Shown: piece after piece, positions 33,875 to 42,330 of the stretch
Layout of the letters: each line of letters begins with the position of its first letter
Numbering within the stretch: position 1 is the first letter of the stretch
Source: JAFAXD01 sp051985675
GTDB lineage: Bacteria > Pseudomonadota > Alphaproteobacteria > Rhizobiales > Xanthobacteraceae
DNA: 64,000 nucleotides
Reading direction: 5' to 3'
Assembly (NCBI GenBank): GCA_051985675.1
Contig: JBPYFJ010000144.1
Location: 5,670-69,669 of the forward strand
The notes under the pieces: model-generated
The model's database searches: none
What the model was told of the DNA's origin: nothing
Seen by the model: the letters and a program-made list of their open reading frames with translations, nothing else
Made by a program: the position numbers and the translations under genes

Positions 33875-34963
33875 TTAACCGGCCTTGGCCTTGCGCGCGG
33901 GCTCGGCGCTCGCGACCGTCAGCGCCGGCATCACTTCGGATGCAAACAGCTGCATGGAGCGCAGCGCGTCGCCGCAATCCATGTTGCCGAAATTGATCTG
34001 CAGCGAGGCGTGTTCGAACGGGCCCATGAAATCCACAAAACGCGCAACCATCCCCTTGATTTCGTCAGGGGTTCCCACCCAGACGCTGCCCTTCTCGATC
34101 TGCTCCTCGAAGTTGGACCGGCTCATGTTGCCCATCGACCGGTCATAATCGCGATAGTCCTTGGACACGGTCTTGCGGTCGGCCCAGTCGCGCGTCGATT
34201 CGTTCATCACGCGGAAGTACTGATAATAGGGCTCGCGCGCGAGATCGCGGGCGCGCGAAGCGTTCTCATGACAGAACATGTGGAACGCGATCATGACGTT
34301 GCCGTCGCCGGGGTGGCCGGCCTCGCGCCAAACTTCGCGATAGCGGGCGACCAGCGGCTTGATCGGGCCGATCGGGATCGTCATCAGGCCATAGCCGCGG
34401 CGCGCCGCGAACTCGAACGACTCCATGGTTTGCGTCGCCGCGATATAGAAGTTGGGCCGCGGCTTTTGGGTTGGGCGCGGCAGGGACGTGACGTTCTCGA
34501 ACGAATGGAACTGGCCGCGGTGGCTGGCGCCTTCCGTCGTCAGCAGGAGATCGACCTGATCGAGACCTTCCTGAAAGCGGGCGCGTGATTCATCCGGCGA
34601 AACCCCGAAGCGGCGGAATTCGTGCGGTAGGAACGCGCGCGCGAACCCGACGTCGAGGCGCCCACCCGAAATCCCATCCAACATGCCGATCTCGCCCGCG
34701 AGCTTGAGCGGATTGTTGAAGACCGGCAGCACCGCGCCGGTCACAAGGCGCATCCGTTTCGCCCGCTGCGACATCGCCGACAGAAACACGATCGGATTCG
34801 GACTGTAACCTCCGTATGCTTCGAAATAGTGTTCGACGGTGCGGGCGTGGGTGAAGCCGAGCCGATCGGCTTCTTCGACGACAGCCAGACAGTCCGCGAA
34901 GTAGCTCGCCGCGTCCTTGTCGCGTGGGCTCACCGCCGGGAAGAATTGCACGCCGAACTGCAT
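33875..34963 (-). CDS. Luciferase-like (LLM) flavin-dependent monooxygenase
   Basis: 362 residues. The TIM-barrel family pattern includes QFGVQFFPAVSP, EADRLGFTHARTVEHYFEAY and LDVGFARAFLPHEFRRFG, typical of bacterial-luciferase/alkanal monooxygenase relatives. It uses reduced FMN and O2. A promoter overlapped by a palindromic operator lies 30-58 bases upstream of the start. In this cluster it may hydroxylate or oxidatively cleave the compound that yields gentisate; this is inference. Confidence 0.88.
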   Translation of the reverse strand: MQFGVQFFPAVSPRDKDAASYFADCLAVVEEADRLGFTHARTVEHYFEAYGGYSPNPIVFLSAMSQRAKRMRLVTGAVLPVFNNPLKLAGEIGMLDGISGGRLDVGFARAFLPHEFRRFGVSPDESRARFQEGLDQVDLLLTTEGASHRGQFHSFENVTSLPRPTQKPRPNFYIAATQTMESFEFAARRGYGLMTIPIGPIKPLVARYREVWREAGHPGDGNVMIAFHMFCHENASRARDLAREPYYQYFRVMNESTRDWADRKTVSKDYRDYDRSMGNMSRSNFEEQIEKGSVWVGTPDEIKGMVARFVDFMGPFEHASLQINFGNMDCGDALRSMQLFASEVMPALTVASAEPARKAKAG

Positions 34964-34990
34964 GATCGCTCCGTCGGATGGTCGCAGATG

Positions 34991-35021
34991 AATATAGTCC
35001 CTATAGGGATTATTCTGTCAA
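34991..35021 (-). promoter_or_regulatory. Promoter with 20-bp palindromic operator upstream of the LLM gene
   Basis: On the minus strand TTGACA (35021-35016) is followed after 17 bases by ACTATA (34998-34993). Lying across the spacer and -10 is ATAgTCCCTATAGGGAtTAT (34994-35013), a palindrome with a perfect 12-bp core TCCCTATAGGGA. A repressor bound there would block polymerase. MarR 32813 is the nearest candidate; a GntR- or TetR-type regulator elsewhere is equally possible. Confidence 0.7.
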
Positions 35022-35056
35022 TGTATGACCTCGCGGTCCATCGGATTTGGTCGCCG

Positions 35057-36073
35057 TCAATTCGCGCTGTTGCCGTACTCGTCGCGCAGGATGCCGAGCC
35101 GTGCCAGCGCATCGCGATCAGACACCACGAATAGACGCGCGGTTCCTTCGCCGCGGTGAGAGATCCAGTTGCCCTGCGGCAATGTGAAGATGTCGCGCGG
35201 CCCCCAAGCGATGGTGTCGCCGCCGATGCGGCTCTCGCCGCGGCCCTCGACCACACAAGCGACCGCGTTGCTGTTGGTGCGGAACGGAAGCGTCGGCTCG
35301 CGATCGATCTGCATCAGATGCATGTCCATGATCGCCATGGCGGCGCCGCCGGTCGCTGGATTGATGTAGCGAACACGGCGCGCGCCGTCGCGCGCCCGCG
35401 GCGCCGCGCCCAAGGCCTTCACGACGTCCGGATAGGGATAGCGAAAGACCGGTGAGTGCGCGGACGCAAAGGCGACATCTGGCGCCACGTTGGCGACCGC
35501 ATAGGCCGCATCCGGCAATGTCGGGGGCATTTCATGCGCGGGCCCGGCTTCGAACGCGGCGGTGCCGAACCACAAGTGCAAGGGCACGTCGAGCGCATCG
35601 AGCCAGATCATCGGGCCGCTGCCGTGGTGCGCATGCTCGTGCCACGACCAGGCGGGGGTGAGAATGAGATCGCCAAACTGCATCGGGCACGGCTTGCCGT
35701 CGACGATGGTGAGGGCGCCTTCGCCCTCGAGCACAAACCGGATGGCGTTCATGGAGTGGCGATGCGGGCGGGCAGTTTCGCCCGGCAGCAGGATCTGCAG
35801 CGCTGCCGAGAGGGTGCGCGCGGTCGCCTGATCCTCCGGGCCGCGGGTGATCGGATTGACCAACGTCAGCACGCGGCGTTCGACCGCGGCGGGGTTCGCC
35901 ACCTCGATCGCGCGCCCGATCAATGGACGCACGCGTTCCCATGACCACAAATAGGATGGATCCGGCGGCGGCGGGGGCCTGTGCGCGGTCGGGCTTTCCC
36001 AAAGCGGCGCCAGGTGGGCTTCTTTCCACGCCTTGCGCAGCTGATCGGTCGTGTCCAAAGCGGCGACTGACAT
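35057..36073 (-). CDS. Gentisate 1,2-dioxygenase-like bicupin protein
   Basis: 338 residues, two cupin domains. The N-terminal cupin has the iron ligands H104 and H106 (RPHRHSMNAIRFV) and H145 (WSWHEHAHH). The C-terminal cupin (FRTNSNAVACVVEGRGESRI) lacks the histidines, as is usual in gentisate dioxygenases. The WSWERVRPLI opening is also typical. It would open gentisate or a relative (salicylate, hydroxynaphthoate) to maleylpyruvate. AAGGAGAAAA precedes the ATG. First gene of a minus-strand aromatic cluster. Confidence 0.88.
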   Translation of the reverse strand: MSVAALDTTDQLRKAWKEAHLAPLWESPTAHRPPPPPDPSYLWSWERVRPLIGRAIEVANPAAVERRVLTLVNPITRGPEDQATARTLSAALQILLPGETARPHRHSMNAIRFVLEGEGALTIVDGKPCPMQFGDLILTPAWSWHEHAHHGSGPMIWLDALDVPLHLWFGTAAFEAGPAHEMPPTLPDAAYAVANVAPDVAFASAHSPVFRYPYPDVVKALGAAPRARDGARRVRYINPATGGAAMAIMDMHLMQIDREPTLPFRTNSNAVACVVEGRGESRIGGDTIAWGPRDIFTLPQGNWISHRGEGTARLFVVSDRDALARLGILRDEYGNSAN

Positions 36074-36327
36074 GGGCTTTTCTCCTTATCTCCCTGGCGG
36101 CGCACAATTGTGCGACTGCCTCCCCGGGGGCGCAAGCCGGTACCGCGCATGGCGCACTCGCATCGGACTACCCTCGCAAAACGCTTCAGCGCGGATGCGC
36201 TTGAACGCCAGCTCGAATGGGTCCTTTGGATGCGGAGCTGATCGCGCCTCGTGGTATGAAGGCGCAGCCGAAATTACAAAAAAATCGACTATCATCCCGG
36301 CGCATATCAACCATCGGACGACAGTTG

Positions 36328-37023
36328 GTGCTCACCCTGTATTCCTACCCGGAGCTCTTCGGCGTTGCGGACAACAATCCCTATGGCTTGAAGATCTTTG
36401 CTTTCTTGAAGCTCACGAAGCTGCCGTTCGCGCATGAACACATCTTCGACGCCAAGGCGGCGCCGCGCGGCCAGCTCCCCTATATCGACGACGACGGCCA
36501 GCATATCGGCGACAGCGATGCGATCATCGCGCATCTGATCGGCAAGCATCACTTGACGATCGACAGCGCGCTCACGCGGTCCCAGCGCGATATCGACCTG
36601 ATGCTCCGGCGCACGCTCGACGATCTCTACTGGGTCATGTCCTTTTCGCGCTGGAAAGACCCGCGCTTCTGGCCGCTGTTTCGCGATGCGTTGCTCAAGA
36701 CGCACCCGAACCTGACCACCGAAGGACTCATCGCCGCGCAGGTGTACAATTTCGAGCGTTACCGCTACCAGGGCATCGGGCGCTACGAGCCGGCGGATGT
36801 CTACAAGCGCGGCCTCGCCGATTTGCAGGTCCTCGCCGACATCGTCGGCAACAACGGCTTTCTGTTCGGATCACACCCCAGCAGCGCCGACGCCGGTGTT
36901 TATGGCTTTCTCGCCAATATCCATTTCTACGCGATCGAAACGCCGTTGCGGGAGTTCGTGCGGACGCGTCACAACCTTGTTCGCCACTGCGAGGCGATCC
37001 ACGCGGCGGTGACGGCAGGCTGA
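36328..37023 (+). CDS. Glutathione S-transferase-like protein (Fax/metaxin-type)
   Basis: 231 residues from GTG 36328. LTLYSYPELFGVADNNPYGL, then PRGQLPYIDDDGQHIGDSDA and a helical C-terminal domain with the segment SSADAGVYGFLANI define a GST fold of the 'failed axon connections' type. The active-site Cys/Ser typical of catalytic GSTs is not obvious. It is divergent from the gentisate dioxygenase-like gene and could be a maleylpyruvate isomerase, though this subgroup usually has no assigned activity. The frame extends to 36217, but family starts favour 36328. Confidence 0.8.
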   Translation: MLTLYSYPELFGVADNNPYGLKIFAFLKLTKLPFAHEHIFDAKAAPRGQLPYIDDDGQHIGDSDAIIAHLIGKHHLTIDSALTRSQRDIDLMLRRTLDDLYWVMSFSRWKDPRFWPLFRDALLKTHPNLTTEGLIAAQVYNFERYRYQGIGRYEPADVYKRGLADLQVLADIVGNNGFLFGSHPSSADAGVYGFLANIHFYAIETPLREFVRTRHNLVRHCEAIHAAVTAG

Positions 37024-37127
37024 CAGGAAAACGGGTTCGACCCGGCACCTAGCCATGCGGGCGGTCGACAAGGGAGCGACAGGTCCTAGCATTGGGCTTG
37101 CGCGGCAATTGCCGAGGATGCAATCGA

Positions 37128-38429
37128 ATGCCAACGCCACCGCTCGACCCGGCGCCCCGAAGCTACACGGCCTCGGTCACGCTGTTGCGGCGGTCCGATC
37201 GCGGACCGTCGGTTGCGCCGGCACAAACCACGATCGACGAGATCGAGTCCTGGCTGCTCGCCGACGCGATGCGGGCGGACGATCTGCTGGAACTGTTCGA
37301 AGCGCTGGCATGGCGTCTGGTCGCGGCGGGCGCGCCGCTCGACCGCGCCAGCCTGCATGTCGGCACGCTGCACCCGCAGGTGTTCGGCTTCGCCTGGAAC
37401 TGGGAGCGTGCCGACGGGCTATGCGATGAAGTCAAAGTCTCGGAGGCGACGCTTAAGACCGACGCCTATCGGCGCAATCCGCTGTTTCGCGTTATCGAAT
37501 ATGGCGAAGTCTTCCGCGGCGACACCGGCGACCCGGACACTGTCAAGCAATATCCGCTGATGGCGGAACTGGCGCGACGCGGGATCACTGAATACGTGGT
37601 GATGCCGCTGCGGGCGGGTGGGGCCTATCACAACGCCGCCTCGATTGCGACCAAGCGGGCGGGTGGGTTCACCGAGGCCGACCGGGCGAGCCTGAGCCGT
37701 ATCCTGGGGCTCTTCGCGCTGCACGTTGAGCGCCATATCGTTTCGCGCATCGCCGGCAACGTGCTCGACACCTATCTGGGCGAAGCCGCTGGCCGCCAAG
37801 TGCTGCGCGGTTCCATCAAGCGCGGGGCGGGCGAGGCGATCCGCGCGATCATCTGGGCTTCGGATCTGCGCGGCTTCACCGATCTGAGCGACCGGCTGGC
37901 TGGCAGCGACATCGTCGCGCTCATCAACGCTTATTTCGAGCGGCTCGCCGGCGCGGTCATGGCCGAGGGCGGCGAGGTGCTGAAATTCATCGGCGACGGC
38001 CTGCTCGCGGTGTTTCCTTTTGCCAGCTTCGACAGCGAGCGGGCGGCGGCGGAGGCCTCGCTGGCGGCCGCGCAACGCGCGCTGCGGGCGGTCGAGGATC
38101 TCAATCGGACCGCGCCGCCCGAGCTCGCGAAGATCGAGGGATGGCGGCCGCTGCGCACCGGTATCGCGCTGCATGAGGGCGAGGTGTTCTTCGGCAATGT
38201 CGGCGCGCCCGAGCGCCTGGACTTCACCGTCATCGGAACCGCCGTGAACACGGCGAGCCGCGTTGAGACCCTCACGAAAACCCTGGGGCGTGCGATCCTG
38301 ATTACCGAGCCGGTCGCACGCCGGCTTGGCTCACCGCTCGATGATCTCGGCGCGCACACCCTGCGCGGCCTCGCAACACCGCTGGCGATCTTCAGCCCGT
38401 CGTCGTCCATGCGCGCCGCGCAGGGGTAA
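37128..38429 (+). CDS. Adenylate/guanylate cyclase catalytic-domain protein
   Basis: 433 residues. A GAF-like N-terminal sensor region (about 20-210) precedes a class III cyclase domain (about 235-415). Metal-binding Asp residues are visible in IWASDLRGFTDLSD and in GEVLKFIGDGLLAVFPF, and the C-terminal FTVIGTAVNTASRVE carries the transition-state Asn/Arg. It should make cAMP from ATP in response to an internal signal. Such proteins occur in large numbers in Bradyrhizobium-type genomes. Intriguing given the CRP-type site at 2182, but no direct link is shown. Confidence 0.9.
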   Translation: MPTPPLDPAPRSYTASVTLLRRSDRGPSVAPAQTTIDEIESWLLADAMRADDLLELFEALAWRLVAAGAPLDRASLHVGTLHPQVFGFAWNWERADGLCDEVKVSEATLKTDAYRRNPLFRVIEYGEVFRGDTGDPDTVKQYPLMAELARRGITEYVVMPLRAGGAYHNAASIATKRAGGFTEADRASLSRILGLFALHVERHIVSRIAGNVLDTYLGEAAGRQVLRGSIKRGAGEAIRAIIWASDLRGFTDLSDRLAGSDIVALINAYFERLAGAVMAEGGEVLKFIGDGLLAVFPFASFDSERAAAEASLAAAQRALRAVEDLNRTAPPELAKIEGWRPLRTGIALHEGEVFFGNVGAPERLDFTVIGTAVNTASRVETLTKTLGRAILITEPVARRLGSPLDDLGAHTLRGLATPLAIFSPSSSMRAAQG

Positions 38430-38477
38430 GGGCTCGCTTTTTTGCAAATCGCTAGGGATGTCAGCTCATCCCAATCT

Positions 38478-38578
38478 GGGCATCCATGATGAAGGCAGGG
38501 GAAAAAATCGTTGTCCCTGAGTGGATTACTCATGGATGCCCGCAGCCGCCCTCAAATGGCATCCATCGGGCATCCATG
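38478..38578. repeat. Cluster of GGCATCCAT repeats
   Basis: GGGCATCCATGA (38478-38489) and its inverse TCATGGATGCCC (38530-38541) form a 12-bp perfect inverted repeat, followed by two more direct copies of GGCATCCAT at 38558-38566 and 38569-38577. Four copies in about 100 bases between convergent genes suggest a small repeat element or a protein-binding array. Confidence 0.6.
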
Positions 38579-38634
38579 CGGGACAATTGCCCGCGTTTGG
38601 CGCATGGCTCGAGCGTCCGGATCGGGCGCAAATC

Positions 38635-40329
38635 CTAACGGATCGGCTGTACCGAAACGTTGAGCAGCGCCGGCGTGCCCGAGCGCAGCGCCTCGAAGCT
38701 ACGCTTGAGCGCGGGGGTCAGATCCTCCGGCGCCTCGACTTTTTCGCCGACGCCGCCACAGGATTCGATCACCTTCTCGAACGCCGGCGACGGGTTGAGA
38801 TCCTGGATCGGCATCACGTTCGCCTTGGCGGCGGCGCCGTCCGGATAGACCGCAAGCGTCGACTGCCGCACCGCCAGCCATGAGTGATTGTTCGCGACGA
38901 CCGTCAGCGTCGGCAGGTTTTCGGCGCGGGCAACGAAATGCGCCGGCACCGGATTGCCGAACATGTAGGACCCATCGCCGACGCAGCCGATCACCTCGCG
39001 CTCGGGAGCGGCGAGCTTAGCGCCGAGCGCGGTGCCGAGCCCGGCGCCGAGACCGCCCGCAAGCCCGCTGCCGATGAAGCTCAGAGGCGCGGTCAGGTCG
39101 AGGCGGCCCGGCGGCACGCCGAGTTCGTTGACCACGACCGCGTCCCTGGCCTTGAACTGATTGAGGCAGTGTCCGAGCCAGGCCGGATGGATCGGGGTCT
39201 GGTCCTTGACCGACGCGGCGAGCTTGTCGCGCTTCTCCATCAGGTCCGACCGCGCCGCGGCGACGGTCTTGCGGCGGGCATCGATGGCCTTCTTGTCCTT
39301 GAGCAGTTCGGCAAGGGACTCGCGTAGCATCACGAGGCCCGCCGCCGGATCGCCGGCGACCAAGAGATCGGCCTCGTACTCGCGGAACGGATGCCGGCTC
39401 ACCAATGGGTCGACCGCCATGTGGATGACCTTGGTCGCGGCCTTCGGTTTCGCCATGCGCGGCATCCACGGCACGCCGGCATTGATCACCAGCACCGCGT
39501 CGGCCTGCGCGAGATGCGGGCCGAGCTCGAACCCGCAGAACATCGGATGATCGGTCGCGAGGCTGAGATCGGTGGCAAACGGCTGCACGACCGGAATAGC
39601 AAAATCCTTGGCCAGCGCAGCGAGTGCGTCAAACGCCTCGACCGAGCGGCCGAGCGCCGCCGTGACGATGAGCGGATACTCGGCCTTGGCGAGAATGCGG
39701 GCGGCGTCCTCGATCGCGCTTCGCGCGGGCTCGGCCGGCTCGACGCCGAGCGGGCGGACGTTGTCGCGCCTCATCGCGATCGCATCGCTCGCCAGCACCT
39801 CGCGCGGCAGGCACATGTAGACCGGCCCGCGCGGCTCCGACATCGCGATATCGAGGGCGCGGTCGACCAGCGCGCCCGCCGGCTGGCCGGCGCGCAGCTC
39901 GTAATCCCATTTCACGAACTCGCGCACCATCCCGCCCTGATCGAAGGCTTCCTGGCCCCAGTGGATTGCACCGTTGCGCGAGGCCTGGTGGCCGGTCTCG
40001 GTGATCGGCGTACGGCCGGCGCACAGCATCACTGGCACGTTGTCGCGCGCCATGTTCATCAGGCCGCAAATCGTGTTGGCGGTGCCGACCGTGACATGCA
40101 CCATGACGGCCGCCGGTTTGCCGGCTATGCGGTAGTAGCCGTTGGCCATCGCCATCGCGAGATTTTCGTGCGGGACGGTGACAAAGCGCGGGTACTTGCC
40201 GCTCTTGCGCGACAGCGCCTCGATGATCGGCGCAAAATCGGTGCCGGCATTGGCAAAGACATACTCGACGCCGCGCTCTGCCAGTCGCGCGAGGAAGGCT
40301 TCCGCCGTAATGGCTTTTCCGTTGTTCAC
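38635..40329 (-). CDS. Thiamine diphosphate-dependent enzyme (acetolactate synthase/decarboxylase family)
   Basis: 564 residues from GTG 40329, which has AGGAG 8 bases upstream; the frame continues into the neighbouring gene but without a better start. The catalytic Glu is in VPHENLAMAMANGYY, the middle domain has RDNVRPLG-type linkers, and the TPP motif is GDGSYMFGNP...NN (GDG to ANNHSW). Subgroup assignment (benzoylformate decarboxylase, sulfoacetaldehyde- or ALS-like) is not possible from sequence alone. It follows a CynX-type transporter gene by 11 bases, so a transported 2-oxo acid is a likely substrate. Confidence 0.88.
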   Translation of the reverse strand: MNNGKAITAEAFLARLAERGVEYVFANAGTDFAPIIEALSRKSGKYPRFVTVPHENLAMAMANGYYRIAGKPAAVMVHVTVGTANTICGLMNMARDNVPVMLCAGRTPITETGHQASRNGAIHWGQEAFDQGGMVREFVKWDYELRAGQPAGALVDRALDIAMSEPRGPVYMCLPREVLASDAIAMRRDNVRPLGVEPAEPARSAIEDAARILAKAEYPLIVTAALGRSVEAFDALAALAKDFAIPVVQPFATDLSLATDHPMFCGFELGPHLAQADAVLVINAGVPWMPRMAKPKAATKVIHMAVDPLVSRHPFREYEADLLVAGDPAAGLVMLRESLAELLKDKKAIDARRKTVAAARSDLMEKRDKLAASVKDQTPIHPAWLGHCLNQFKARDAVVVNELGVPPGRLDLTAPLSFIGSGLAGGLGAGLGTALGAKLAAPEREVIGCVGDGSYMFGNPVPAHFVARAENLPTLTVVANNHSWLAVRQSTLAVYPDGAAAKANVMPIQDLNPSPAFEKVIESCGGVGEKVEAPEDLTPALKRSFEALRSGTPALLNVSVQPIR

Positions 40330-40340
40330 TGCTGTCACTC

Positions 40341-41537
40341 CTATTCCATATCGGTGGGAACGCTGATCGTGGGCGCAAAGACAATCACCAACACGGCGAT
40401 CAATCCGATCGGGATGAAAGCCACCGCCGGCACGCCGCTGAAGTCCCAGACGAGTCCGCTGATGATCGGGGTTATTACCGCGCACGTATAGCTGATGGTG
40501 AAGACCGCGGCGGCAGTGCGGTGAACGTCGTCCGGCTTGCTTAGCAGCGGCGGCAACGCCAGCAACAGGATGAATCCTCCCGCAGCCGCAAAGCCCAGCA
40601 CGCCTGCGCTGCCGATCACCAGCGCGTCGCTGCCGCCGAGCGCTATGCCGGCCACACACGCAATGCTGACGACGCCGCATGCGATGTAGGGCCACACCTT
40701 GTGCTCGAGGGTACCGACGACGGCGAGCAGTATCAGCGATGCCGGTAGTTGACCGGCGTTGAGCGCGGACAGCGCCGGACTAATCAGGCCGTCACGGCCC
40801 ACGGCATGGAAATAGTAGGGAATGAACGTGTTGCTGGCGAAATAGAGCGCGTTGACGCTGCCGAACATGAACCCCAGGCGCCAGATTAGTGGATCACGCC
40901 AGTTCGGCCACCACAGTCGGGGCGTTGCTTTGAAACCCGTCAGCCCGGGCCGCGGCGCGAGCGCCGCGACCAACACGCCGATCACCGCGGCGGGGACCGC
41001 CCACGCCACGAAATTCCAACGCCAGCTGTTGCCGAGGAGCGGCAGCACCGCGAGCGCCGTGAGCGCCACCGGGATAATCTCACCGACCAGGAGCCCGTTG
41101 GTGTAGACCGCGGTGCCAAAGCCGATGCGATGCGGCAACCATGCGCGCACCAACGGTGGCAGCGCCGGCTGCATCACCGCAACTCCGAACGCAGTCACGA
41201 CGGTGGCGGCGTAGAGCAACATCACGTCGGGCACCGCACCGCGCAGTGCCGAGCCGACGGCGGTCGTGAGCAGGCCGATGACAAGCGTCGGCAGAGCGCC
41301 GAAGCGCGCGATCAGCAGCGAGCCCGGGATCGCCGCGCAGGCGAACAGCACCGCCGGCAGGCCACCCAGAATGCCAACCTCGGTCGCCGACATGTTGAGG
41401 TCGGCCGAAATCATTGGAATGACCGGCGGCACCGCCAGGATGGTGAGGCGAAGGCCAATGCCGCCGAGCCACAGGAGCACCACGCACAGCCACAGCTGCC
41501 CCGCCGACGGCGGACGATGGGGATCGGGTGCTCTCAT
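40341..41537 (-). CDS. MFS transporter, CynX/NimT family
   Basis: 398 residues, about 12 membrane helices. LRLTILAVPPVIPMISADLN and the segment ATEVGILGGLPAVLFACAAI are characteristic of the CynX (cyanate permease)/NimT branch. AFGVAVMQPALPPLVRAWLP contains the conserved mid-loop. Probably imports a small organic anion for the downstream TPP enzyme. Confidence 0.88.
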   Translation of the reverse strand: MRAPDPHRPPSAGQLWLCVVLLWLGGIGLRLTILAVPPVIPMISADLNMSATEVGILGGLPAVLFACAAIPGSLLIARFGALPTLVIGLLTTAVGSALRGAVPDVMLLYAATVVTAFGVAVMQPALPPLVRAWLPHRIGFGTAVYTNGLLVGEIIPVALTALAVLPLLGNSWRWNFVAWAVPAAVIGVLVAALAPRPGLTGFKATPRLWWPNWRDPLIWRLGFMFGSVNALYFASNTFIPYYFHAVGRDGLISPALSALNAGQLPASLILLAVVGTLEHKVWPYIACGVVSIACVAGIALGGSDALVIGSAGVLGFAAAGGFILLLALPPLLSKPDDVHRTAAAVFTISYTCAVITPIISGLVWDFSGVPAVAFIPIGLIAVLVIVFAPTISVPTDME

Positions 41538-41551
41538 TGCGGTACGGGTCT

Positions 41552-42241
41552 TTAGGCCGGCTCCAGTCCGTTAGCACGCAGAACGGGTGCGGTTTCCTTT
41601 GCCTTGAGGCAGTCGATGAAGGCAAGGGCCCGGTCGCGATGCCCGCTATGCGCGCCGATGCCGGCGGAAAAGATCGTGATCTTCTGCAATTCGTCCGGCA
41701 CGGGGCCGACGATGTCGAGGCCCGCGACCGGTGCAAGCTCGCTGATCTGCTGGATCGCAAGCTCGACTTCGCCGTTGGCGCAGGCCTGCGCCGCGTAGCC
41801 GTCATAGGCCTTGAACTTGGGCCCGAGCTCCTCGGCGAGACCGAGCCGCGTCAGCTCGCCGGCGATGTGCAATCCGCTGATGCCCTGGCGCGAGCGCCCG
41901 ATCGATTTGGCTTTGCGCAGGGTTTCGATGAACGCCGCCAGGGTCGCGATCTCCGGACGCGGGGCGCCCGTGCGCACCGCGACCCCGATGCGGGAGCGGG
42001 CGAGATCGAAGCGCTGTGCCGCCAGGGTTCCAGCGGCGATCAGCGTGTCGATCGCCGCGTCGCTCATGATGACGACGTCGGTCGCAGGCTTCGCCGTCTC
42101 GGTCAATTGCCTGGTCGACCCATAGCTGACCGCTAGCCGCCCGAACCGTTTGCGCAGGGCGTCCTCCAGGGCCACGACGACCCCTTTGAGGCCGTTGCTG
42201 CATGCGACATCAAGGACAGGGTTGTCGGCGGAATTTACCAT
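41552..42241 (-). CDS. ModA-like substrate-binding domain protein without signal peptide
   Basis: 229 residues. DVACSNGLKGVVVALEDALR, TDVVIMSDAAIDTLIAAGTL and GVAVRTGAPRPEIATL follow the type II binding-protein pattern of ModA (molybdate) and related proteins. No signal peptide precedes the fold at ATG 42241 and the ribosome site is weak. It adjoins the MFS gene (14 bases) in the same direction. It may be a cytosolic sensor or a mis-started secreted protein. Confidence 0.75.
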   Translation of the reverse strand: MVNSADNPVLDVACSNGLKGVVVALEDALRKRFGRLAVSYGSTRQLTETAKPATDVVIMSDAAIDTLIAAGTLAAQRFDLARSRIGVAVRTGAPRPEIATLAAFIETLRKAKSIGRSRQGISGLHIAGELTRLGLAEELGPKFKAYDGYAAQACANGEVELAIQQISELAPVAGLDIVGPVPDELQKITIFSAGIGAHSGHRDRALAFIDCLKAKETAPVLRANGLEPA

Positions 42242-42330
42242 TGAGCGGCCTTGTTCTGGACTTTGACATCGCGCAGGAACTACCGTTCCATGGCGTCGTG
42301 ACATAAATACAAAAATCCAGGGAGGATTTC

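Noticed and set aside
40330..40695. N-terminal extension of the TPP enzyme
   Set aside because: It overlaps the MFS gene and lacks family similarity; GTG 40329 has AGGAG at 8 bases.
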